A stretch of DNA of 5,589 bases from an archaeon (GTDB lineage: Archaea > Nanobdellota > Nanobdellia > SCGC-AAA011-G17 > GW2011-AR17). The stretch covers positions 1 through 5,589 of the forward strand of contig JAHFJQ010000067.1 of NCBI GenBank assembly GCA_023245755.1, given 5' to 3'. Shown in pieces: positions 1 to 4,956 of this stretch. The notes beneath the pieces were generated by a model that saw only the letters and a list, made by a program, of their open reading frames with translations, had not been told where the DNA came from and ran no database searches. A program made the translations under genes and the position numbers. The first letter of the stretch is position 1. Each line of letters begins with the position of its first letter.

Positions 1-1304
1 AATCTATTGCGGTGATTGGTGTGTCCAAAGAGCCTAATAAGGTAGGCCACATTATTTTCAAAAACCTTTATCAGAAATTTAAAACGTTTCCAGTTAATCC
101 AAAAGAAAAACAAATTCTTGGGCAAAGAGTATATGCTTCTGTAAAGGAGATTCCTCGTGCAGATCTTGCAATAATAGCTATTCCCGTAGGTGGAGTGATT
201 GAAGCAGTCCATGATTGCGGAAAAAAAGGGATAAAACATCTAATCATTATATCTTCAGGATTTAAAGAAATTGGAAATACGCATTTGGAGTACGAGCTTG
301 CAAAGGCTTTGGATCAACATGGTATCAAATGTGTGGGCCCTAACTGTTTAGGGGTCTTTGATGCACATTCTGGTCTTGACTCTTTATTTTTACCAACAAA
401 AAAACTTACTCGCCCTAAAGCAGGCAGTATATCTTTTGTCTCCCAATCTGGTGCAGTAGGCTCTGCAGTATTAGATCTCCTTGCAGAAGAAGCCTATGGC
501 TTTGCGAAATTCATTAGCTATGGCAATGGCACAAATCTTTCAGAAACAGATTTTCTCCAGTATTTAGAAAAAGATCCACAAACAAAAGTGATCTGTATGT
601 ATGTAGAAGGAATTCATGATGGGAAAAGATTCTTAGAAGTGGCAAAGAAAGCAAAAAAACCCATTATTATCATAAAAGGCGGAAAATCGCAAAAAGGGGC
701 ACATGCAACACTTTCTCATACGGGATCTCTTGCAGGTTCGTATGAAATTTACAAAGGTGCATTCAAACAAGCAGGAGTGATTACTGCTGATTCTTTAGAA
801 GAGGTTTTCCACATTGCAAAACTTTTTGTAACCCTTCCTAAACCTCGAGGGAAAAGAGTGCAAATTATTACCAATGGGGGGGGATATGGCATTATGACAA
901 CAGATGAGCTTGAAATGCAAGGCCTTCCTCTTGCAGAGATGAGCTCACAGACTCGTAGTTTTCTTAAGCACCATGTTCCAAAAATTGTCATTATTTCCAA
1001 CCCTATGGATCTTGTTGGTGATGCAACCAATGAACGTTATGGCTTAGCTCTAAAAATGTGTGTTGATGATAAAAATATAGATCTCATTTTTTTACTCATA
1101 CTTCATCAAACACCTCGTATTGATGAAAAAATTATTGATGTAGTCAAGGCGCACAAAGGAAAAAAACCGATTATTATCCTCTCTGTGGGTGGAAAACAAA
1201 CTCATATATTATCCAGAAGATTTGAATCCCTCCAGTTTCCTGTATTTGCCTTTCCTAAAGAAACGGTCTCTGCAGTAAAGAAATGGGTAGAGTGGTATTC
1301 TTAG
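1..1304 (+). CDS. acdA: ADP-forming acetyl/acyl-CoA synthetase, alpha subunit (5' partial)
   Basis: Alpha subunit of the NDP-forming acyl-CoA synthetase family, cytosolic. With an ATP-grasp beta subunit it converts acyl-CoA, ADP and phosphate to the free acid, CoA and ATP. The reading frame is already open at base 3, giving SIAVIGVSKEPNKVG, the start of the Rossmann CoA-binding domain. The GTG at 12 is therefore internal and the true start lies outside the window. 433 residues are visible; family alpha subunits are around 460, so little is missing. Order: CoA-binding domain (about residues 1-95), GPNCLG near base 335, the FVSQSGAVG loop of the succinyl-CoA-ligase-like domain near base 435, then SHTGSLAG, whose His (bases 717-719) aligns with the phosphorylated His of succinyl-CoA synthetase. 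A third ligase-type domain reaches the end. No beta subunit follows; it must lie upstream or elsewhere. Substrate (acetate, branched or aryl acids) cannot be told. Family call is firm. Confidence 0.93.
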   Translation, partial: SIAVIGVSKEPNKVGHIIFKNLYQKFKTFPVNPKEKQILGQRVYASVKEIPRADLAIIAIPVGGVIEAVHDCGKKGIKHLIIISSGFKEIGNTHLEYELAKALDQHGIKCVGPNCLGVFDAHSGLDSLFLPTKKLTRPKAGSISFVSQSGAVGSAVLDLLAEEAYGFAKFISYGNGTNLSETDFLQYLEKDPQTKVICMYVEGIHDGKRFLEVAKKAKKPIIIIKGGKSQKGAHATLSHTGSLAGSYEIYKGAFKQAGVITADSLEEVFHIAKLFVTLPKPRGKRVQIITNGGGYGIMTTDELEMQGLPLAEMSSQTRSFLKHHVPKIVIISNPMDLVGDATNERYGLALKMCVDDKNIDLIFLLILHQTPRIDEKIIDVVKAHKGKKPIIILSVGGKQTHILSRRFESLQFPVFAFPKETVSAVKKWVEWYS

Positions 1305-1310
1305 AAAAAG

Positions 1311-1318
1311 TATTTTAA
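1311..1318 (+). promoter_or_regulatory. Candidate TATA box for the phosphorylase gene
   Basis: TATTTTAA in the 35-base gap, centred about 25 nt before the ATG at 1340. This spacing would put transcription start at or next to the start codon (leaderless). No Shine-Dalgarno precedes that ATG. The gap has no strong T run, so read-through from the upstream CoA synthetase gene is also possible. Confidence 0.35.
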
Positions 1319-1339
1319 TGTCCTAAAAATAATATCTTT

Positions 1340-2155
1340 ATGGGCGCTTGGGCAAAATCTCTTTTTGGAAGGGAAGAATTTGATAGTATTGGAGTTATTA
1401 TAGCAGGGAGAATTTCTATAAGAAGAGAGAAAGCAGTTTTAGAGTTAGGTGATGAACTGATTTCTAGTCATGATGCGGCATATCATGGGCACATTATTCG
1501 TATTGGAGAAAGGATTGTACCAATAGTAACAAATGTGTACGGTGCTCCAGCAATGGTTGACCTTCTAACAGAAATGTACGATGGTGGGTGTAGAACAGTA
1601 ATTTTTATTGGTTCCGCATACGGTTTTCCTCCAGCAGATGTAGGTATGGTCACAATTCCCAGGCAGTGTTATCATTTTGATGGTATTTATCATCCAGTAG
1701 TTCCGGATAAAGTGTCTTCAAAGCCAGATAAAGAACTAGTGCAAAAAGTAAAAAATATCTTTAAGAAAGAAAAGGTTCTTTTTTCTGAAGGTCCAAATAT
1801 TTCTGTACCTGCGGTTACGCTTCAACCATTACATGCAAATGAGCACTATAAAAAAATTAAACCGTATACATTAGAAATGGAATTAGCAGCATGTTTCTCT
1901 AGAGGAAAAGATCTTGGTATGCGCACAGCAGGGATCTTAGTAGTGAGTGATACACGTTCTTCAAAAATTCGTGATCTCGTAAAAAAAGAAATGAGAAATG
2001 AAAAGCTCTATCAGGCTATTAAAATATGTCTAAAGAATATACATCATTTTGAATGTTCTCCTCTAAAAACAAAGAAATCATTTAATATTGATGAACATCT
2101 TGCTGCAATAGTTCACGATCCAGAAGATAGAACCAATGTGTATAGAAAAAAATAA
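1340..2155 (+). CDS. Nucleoside phosphorylase superfamily protein (uridine/purine type)
   Basis: 271 residues, close to the usual size of PNP/UDP-family phosphorylases, which split nucleosides with phosphate into base and ribose 1-phosphate in salvage. Visible family marks: a TNVYGAPAM segment (about 64-72) where the family has its Gly-rich phosphate-side loop; a GSAYGFPPADVGMVTIP strand-loop (91-107) matching the family's GT-x-G...GD-VI region; the LEMELAA motif (178-184) with the Glu that normally contacts the ribose 2'-hydroxyl; and VVSDT (201-205) with the Asp at the base-binding position. The N-terminal GDPxR-type phosphate signature is not clear (AGRISIRR at 22-29 may replace it), so base specificity is open; uridine phosphorylase-like is my first guess. 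The C-terminal 60 residues are Lys-rich and end in RKK. It starts 35 bases after the CoA synthetase gene and its stop abuts the stop of the opposite-strand zinc-ribbon gene with no gap. Confidence 0.82.
   Translation: MGAWAKSLFGREEFDSIGVIIAGRISIRREKAVLELGDELISSHDAAYHGHIIRIGERIVPIVTNVYGAPAMVDLLTEMYDGGCRTVIFIGSAYGFPPADVGMVTIPRQCYHFDGIYHPVVPDKVSSKPDKELVQKVKNIFKKEKVLFSEGPNISVPAVTLQPLHANEHYKKIKPYTLEMELAACFSRGKDLGMRTAGILVVSDTRSSKIRDLVKKEMRNEKLYQAIKICLKNIHHFECSPLKTKKSFNIDEHLAAIVHDPEDRTNVYRKK
2146..2152 (-). terminator. T-run terminator of the zinc-ribbon gene
   Basis: On the minus strand a run of seven T follows the zinc-ribbon stop codon (2156-2158) by three bases. There is no stem-loop, as is usual for archaeal intrinsic terminators. 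The same bases read on the plus strand are the final Lys codons of the phosphorylase gene. Confidence 0.45.
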
Positions 2156-2284
2156 CTACCTTGGTAATGGCTTTTCTGTTTTAAATCCACATTTTTTACA
2201 ATATCTTGTTACATACATGCCATCAGGGAATTTTTGTTGGCCATCATGAAGAGGACCTTTACATTCTGGACAATGAGTAAGCAT
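2156..2284 (-). CDS. 42-residue zinc-ribbon protein
   Basis: A short ORF read from ATG at 2284 to TAG at 2158-2156. It begins MLTHCPECKGPL and later has RYCKKCGFK, giving two CxxC knuckles (Cys 5, 8, 29, 32; spacing C-x2-C-x20-C-x2-C). This is the layout of a single rubredoxin-like/zinc-ribbon fold binding one zinc ion; the rest is a 20-residue loop and a short tail ending LPR. No catalytic residues are visible. Such minimal ribbons usually bind nucleic acid or protein partners, but nothing here shows which. It is convergent with the phosphorylase gene at zero spacing and divergent from the HAD gene. A TATA-like box sits 25 nt before its ATG and a T run follows its stop, so it looks like a complete, separately transcribed gene. 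The paired CxxC motifs in a free-standing frame make chance unlikely. Confidence 0.8.
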   Translation of the reverse strand: MLTHCPECKGPLHDGQQKFPDGMYVTRYCKKCGFKTEKPLPR

Positions 2285-2305
2285 AGTTCCAAGAATGTTT
2301 AAGAG

Positions 2306-2312
2306 TTTATAT
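2306..2312 (-). promoter_or_regulatory. Candidate TATA box for the zinc-ribbon gene
   Basis: Minus-strand ATATAAA, preceded by an A-rich run (AAAAAA) in the place of a BRE, centred 25 nt before the ATG at 2284. It is the best TATA match in the divergent gap. Read on the plus strand it is TTTATAT and could also serve the HAD side, but its spacing fits the minus-strand gene better. Confidence 0.45.
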
Positions 2313-2329
2313 TTTTTTGTATGAATAGA

Positions 2330-2339
2330 TTAATAAATA
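2330..2339 (+). promoter_or_regulatory. Candidate TATA box for the HAD gene
   Basis: TTAATAAATA centred about 25 nt before the ATG at 2360, followed by a T7 run at 2345-2351 in the region that would melt at initiation. The spacing predicts a leaderless message starting at ATG 2360, and puts the upstream ATG at 2321 outside the transcript. Confidence 0.35.
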
Positions 2340-2359
2340 CCTTATTTTTTTCAAACCAT

Positions 2360-3208
2360 ATGGGTATACGTGCAGTTGTAACAGACTTTGATAATACGAT
2401 CACAGAAGAACGTGGCCTCGATCCTTTTTTTGACGCATATACGAGAGAATTTTGTAAAGTCATGGATATGCAAAGAGCCGATTATGAAACTGCTCTAGCA
2501 GAAGTGAAAAGAGATATAGAAGAGCAACCTCTCAGGTACGGGTGGAAATCAAATGGGTTTTTCTCCGCTCCTGTACAAGGAGATCCTATTGGCACAAATA
2601 CTGTTGCGCATATCGAAATATTAGAAAGAATAAGAAAAGGGCAAATACAAGGAATTTCTCTTCGTGTACCTCAAAGTGAAGCAGAAGTTCTGGAAATTAA
2701 GGAACAATGTTATTTAGAAGCATATCCCCAGAGAGAAACTTTTTTTCGTGAGGGTGCTGGAGAGTATCTGAACATATTAGGAGAGTTATTCCATGGTCGA
2801 GTAGCAATCGTTTCAAATTCAAGGGACATATCAATAAGAAAGAAACTAGAAAAAATTCCTGGTTTAGTAACAAGTCCCCGTATAATGGGCTTAGCACAAA
2901 AAATGCTTGTACGTTCTGATGAAGGCCAATATCAACCACAAGGGTTTCCTACACCAGTAAATCCAGACAGACCAGAGTATGTAAGTCTATTAAGGAATTT
3001 TCATCCTACTTTTTCAGAACTTGCAGTAGTAGGAGATAATTTCTTTCTTGATCTAAGTGCAATTCTCTATGTTGGTGGCTACGCAGTATTATTAGACACA
3101 GAAGTAACACAAGGCTATGAAATTCCTTTCTTAGAACAGCATTCTCATGCGCATTTCGCGAGAGGCTACGATTCAGTTATAGAATTCTTAAAAAGGCATC
3201 GTGCATAA
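2360..3208 (+). CDS. HAD-superfamily hydrolase
   Basis: Haloacid dehalogenase-fold hydrolase, most likely a cytosolic phosphatase; 282 residues from ATG 2360. Motif I is VVTDFDNTIT (nucleophile Asp 9, acid/base Asp 11). Motif II is IVSNS (150-154). Motif IV is VVGDNFFLD, with Asp 226 and Asp 231 as Mg ligands. The motif III Lys is not certain: the stretch where many relatives read KPxPxxY reads NPDRPEY here, so Lys 181 or Lys 161 would have to serve. About 135 residues lie between motifs I and II, a helical C1-type cap that sets substrate choice; I do not recognise the subfamily. An in-frame ATG at 2321 would add 13 hydrophobic residues that match nothing in the fold. I prefer 2360 because motif I then begins at the usual depth and a TATA-like box is correctly spaced. 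Neither ATG has a Shine-Dalgarno. The stop is two bases from that of the convergent ureohydrolase gene. Confidence 0.85.
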   Translation: MGIRAVVTDFDNTITEERGLDPFFDAYTREFCKVMDMQRADYETALAEVKRDIEEQPLRYGWKSNGFFSAPVQGDPIGTNTVAHIEILERIRKGQIQGISLRVPQSEAEVLEIKEQCYLEAYPQRETFFREGAGEYLNILGELFHGRVAIVSNSRDISIRKKLEKIPGLVTSPRIMGLAQKMLVRSDEGQYQPQGFPTPVNPDRPEYVSLLRNFHPTFSELAVVGDNFFLDLSAILYVGGYAVLLDTEVTQGYEIPFLEQHSHAHFARGYDSVIEFLKRHRA

Positions 3209-3210
3209 AT

Positions 3211-4032
3211 TTATTTTTTCTTATAATTTTGAATGATATCCAAAAGAAGTTTTGTTGCAAGGTGTGCAGTACGATAGTCCTGATCATAACTAGGGGTAAG
3301 TTCTATAATATCCACAGCCACAACAGTATATTCTTGCAGCATTTTTTTCAATAGAAATAAAACTTGATAATAATCTAATCCTCCTGGCACTGGAGCAGAA
3401 ACACCTGGAGCAAATGCTGGGTCAAATACATTAAGATCAAGAGAGATATACACTTCTCCTTGTACCTTTTTTCGTATCTGTTCCCAACTGCTTGCATTTC
3501 CTTTTTCAAATAATTCTTCAGCAGAGATACGTAAAATCATTTCTTTCTTCACATGTTTTAGTTCTTCTACTTCCGTTTCTCGTACGCCTATTTGTACACA
3601 TTTTCCCAGAGAAAGTTCTGCCGTTGTGAGAACCGATCCATAGTAGCCTTGCAGAGAAGGGAGAATATGTGGATGGGCATCAAAATAGACAATTGTTGCT
3701 TGAGGAAATTGTTTAATTGCTTCGAGTGTGACGCCTTGATCTCCACCAAGAATAAGGGGGACTTTTCCTTTCAGAACTTCAATGACCTTTCCTAGTTTTT
3801 TCTTTTCAACGTCTCCATAATCATGAATCTTTTGAGAAATTTTTGGTGGTACTGCCTCTGAAGTAAATCTTCCTTTTCTTTTGAAAACGCAACGTTCGTA
3901 GGCTATTTTTCGAATAAGTTCTGGCCCTCTTTTAGAACCCGTTCTAGGGCTTGTATTCTGCGATTCATCGGGCACTCCAATAAGTACAAAGTCAGCTTCC
4001 TGTAGGGGAGCTGTTGCATAGACAAATTTCAT
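3211..4032 (-). CDS. Ureohydrolase (agmatinase/arginase) family protein with altered metal site
   Basis: 273 residues, normal length for the agmatinase/arginase fold, whose members hydrolyse guanidino compounds to urea at a two-Mn centre. Family frame is clear: LIGVPDE (17-23) with TGSKRGPELIR (31-41), LILGGDQG (93-100), YFDAHPH (116-122), ISLDLNVFDPAFAPG (196-210), PVPGG (214-218) and DIIELTPSYD (241-250). Canonical ligands come from GGDH, DAHxD and DxD. Here they read GGDQ (Gln 99), DAHPH (His 122 for Asp) and DLN (Asn 201 for Asp), so only Asp 118, His 120 and Asp 199 remain. The SH(A/G) His usual in agmatinases is replaced in GYYGSVLT (129-136). The acidic residue after the barrel (Glu 244) is kept. 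The gene is intact, with a start without Shine-Dalgarno and a TATA-like box 26 nt upstream. It may use another metal set or reaction, or be a non-catalytic paralogue, so agmatinase should not be assumed. Confidence 0.88.
   Translation of the reverse strand: MKFVYATAPLQEADFVLIGVPDESQNTSPRTGSKRGPELIRKIAYERCVFKRKGRFTSEAVPPKISQKIHDYGDVEKKKLGKVIEVLKGKVPLILGGDQGVTLEAIKQFPQATIVYFDAHPHILPSLQGYYGSVLTTAELSLGKCVQIGVRETEVEELKHVKKEMILRISAEELFEKGNASSWEQIRKKVQGEVYISLDLNVFDPAFAPGVSAPVPGGLDYYQVLFLLKKMLQEYTVVAVDIIELTPSYDQDYRTAHLATKLLLDIIQNYKKK
3214..3219 (+). terminator. T-run terminator of the HAD gene
   Basis: Six T starting five bases after the HAD stop codon (3206-3208), without a stem. On the opposite strand these bases are the last two Lys codons of the ureohydrolase gene. 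The motif TTATTTTTTC matches, bar one T, the sequence after the zinc-ribbon stop. Confidence 0.42.
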
Positions 4033-4045
4033 AAAAATACTATGG

Positions 4046-4051
4046 AAAAAA
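4046..4051 (-). terminator. T-run terminator of the 36-residue gene
   Basis: Minus-strand T6 four bases after the stop of the small basic gene and about 13 bases before the ureohydrolase ATG. It lies between that gene's TATA-like box and its start, which suggests the two minus-strand genes are separate transcripts despite a 23-base gap. Confidence 0.38.
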
Positions 4052-4054
4052 CAC

Positions 4055-4062
4055 TTTAATTA
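4055..4062 (-). promoter_or_regulatory. Candidate TATA box for the ureohydrolase gene
   Basis: Minus-strand TAATTAAA preceded by ACCAAAAG, centred about 26 nt before the ATG at 4032. It contains the TAA stop codon (4056-4058) of the upstream 36-residue gene, so promoter and stop share bases. Confidence 0.38.
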
Positions 4063-4166
4063 CTTTTGGTTCGTGCAGAACCACCTTTCTTATAGACACG
4101 AAAAGATCTTTTGAGTTTTCCTTCCTTCTTACTTTTTCTTTGACTGTCAGAAGTATATGCTCCCAT
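4056..4166 (-). CDS. 36-residue highly basic hypothetical protein
   Basis: Small ORF from ATG 4166 to TAA 4058-4056. It begins MGAYTSDSQRKSKKEGK, continues LKRSFRVYKK and ends GGSARTKSN; about 12 of 36 residues are Lys or Arg and only two are acidic. There is no Cys, no hydrophobic segment and no signal. Composition fits a nucleic-acid or ribosome-associated peptide, but I do not recognise a family and it does not match the archaeal small ribosomal proteins I know (L41e, S30e). Support for a real gene: it fills an otherwise empty gap, a TATTTAA box lies 27 nt before the ATG, and a T6 run follows the stop. Conservation in relatives would settle it. It sits between the 252-residue gene and the ureohydrolase gene, same strand. 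Confidence 0.6.
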   Translation of the reverse strand: MGAYTSDSQRKSKKEGKLKRSFRVYKKGGSARTKSN

Positions 4167-4172
4167 AAAAAA
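4167..4172 (-). terminator. T6 run: end of the 252-residue operon or initiation region
   Basis: Minus-strand T6 directly before the ATG at 4166, about 25 bases after the 252-residue gene's stop. It may terminate that operon, or simply be the melted region of the small gene's promoter. Both readings are compatible. Confidence 0.28.
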
Positions 4173-4189
4173 GAGTAAGGAAAAGAACC

Positions 4190-4196
4190 TTAAATA
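4190..4196 (-). promoter_or_regulatory. Candidate TATA box for the 36-residue gene
   Basis: Minus-strand TATTTAA centred 27 nt before the ATG at 4166, one base after the stop codon (4198-4200) of the 252-residue gene. No Shine-Dalgarno lies between box and start (TTACTCTTTTTTATG), again the leaderless pattern. Confidence 0.4.
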
Positions 4197-4197
4197 G

Positions 4198-4956
4198 TTA
4201 TCTTACGGATTCTGGGATATCATCAGGATCTCTTCCACCTTCAAGTTCATCACGAACAAATTGTGCACGTCTATCAAGTACTTCTTCTCCTTCTTCCTCT
4301 TCTAGTTGGTCAAGTTCAAACTTTGTGAGTTTTGGAATAACTTGAGTAAATCCTGTAAGGTACATCCCTTGTATTTCTCTTCCATCTAAAAGATCAAAAG
4401 AATCTTGATATGTTGCAAGAACATGGGGTTCCATAACGGTAAGAAGTTGTGTATCTCCCTTTTTCCATTCTGGAACTCTCTCAGAAAGGCTGTGGTCTGC
4501 AGTAGCAGGACTGTAGGAAATAACTTGGATTCTTGGGCTCTTATGTTTATAGTATGTAACATCTCCAAAGGCTTGTACAAGTCTTTCTAATCCTAGGAGT
4601 TTGATCCGCCCTTTCCTTCCTCCTTCTCTATTTGCTTTAGGTCTTCCATCTTCATTCGCATCAAGATGAAAGAAAACGCTATCATCAAAAACAGAAACAC
4701 AAGCAATTCTATGGCTGGACATGTCTCTCATCAAAGCAGAAAATTGATTTTGATTGGGTTTATATCCTTCATCTGCATGCACAGTAACAAGATATCTCTG
4801 TCCATCATCCCTCCACAGAGAAAGAAAACGTGCAGATTCTGGGCTCTTATAGGGGTCTAATGGTGTCCTTCCTACTTCAATGCGAGAAAAATTTCCTGAT
4901 GCGTTAAATCCTGCATACAAATAATCTTTAATAAGATCTCGTTGCTTTGCACTCAT
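4198..4956 (-). CDS. Hypothetical protein, 252 residues, unrecognised
   Basis: I do not recognise this family. The ORF is intact and starts within the end of the 61-residue gene by an ATGA overlap, so translation is probably coupled. No signal peptide or membrane segment. Residues about 43-150 look like a compact alpha/beta domain with alternating strands (FLSLW, YLVTVHADE, IACVSVFDDSVFFHLD, RIQVISYSP). A basic linker RPKANREGGRKGRIK (105-119) interrupts it. A second block (about 170-212) includes VMEPHVLATYQDSFDLL and MYLTGFTQVIPK. The tail is strongly charged: LDQLEEEEGEEVLDRR (215-230), then a Gly-Arg-Asp-rich end, PESVR. Unlike its Lys-rich neighbours it has clearly more Arg than Lys by my count. 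The Asp/His-bearing strands could hint at a nuclease or NTP-binding fold, but no known motif supports it. Partnership with the acidic 61-residue protein is the best clue to function. Confidence 0.82.
   Translation of the reverse strand: MSAKQRDLIKDYLYAGFNASGNFSRIEVGRTPLDPYKSPESARFLSLWRDDGQRYLVTVHADEGYKPNQNQFSALMRDMSSHRIACVSVFDDSVFFHLDANEDGRPKANREGGRKGRIKLLGLERLVQAFGDVTYYKHKSPRIQVISYSPATADHSLSERVPEWKKGDTQLLTVMEPHVLATYQDSFDLLDGREIQGMYLTGFTQVIPKLTKFELDQLEEEEGEEVLDRRAQFVRDELEGGRDPDDIPESVR

Noticed and set aside
12..14. GTG as the start of the CoA synthetase alpha gene
   Set aside because: The frame is open upstream and codes SIA, completing the conserved SIAVIG strand; the gene is simply cut by the window.
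749..1030. Minus-strand ORF of 93 codons
   Set aside because: It lies wholly antisense to the well-conserved CoA synthetase gene and has no recognisable domain or start signal.
2172..2197. Plus-strand T-rich segments as the phosphorylase terminator
   Set aside because: T4, T4 and T6 runs exist but lie inside the zinc-ribbon coding sequence and are not clearly above background; left unannotated.
2306..2312. TTTATAT as the promoter of the HAD gene
   Set aside because: It is only 12 nt from ATG 2321 and about 50 nt from ATG 2360; the spacing suits the divergent zinc-ribbon gene. A shared role cannot be fully excluded.
2342..2352. TTATTTTTTTC, the same string as the downstream T-run terminators, as a dispersed repeat or mobile-element end
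   Set aside because: Low-complexity T run in AT-rich DNA with no flanking inverted repeats or target duplication.
2697..2939. Minus-strand ORF of 80 codons
   Set aside because: Antisense shadow within the HAD gene, covering motif II; hydrophobic reading typical of antisense frames.
3592..3795. Plus-strand ORF of 67 codons, Cys-rich
   Set aside because: Antisense to the ureohydrolase signature motifs. Its scattered Cys do not form a CxxC pattern of a zinc protein with a proper start.
4386..4860. Several 61-64 codon ORFs on both strands
   Set aside because: All overlap the 252-residue gene in other frames and lack start signals or recognisable composition.
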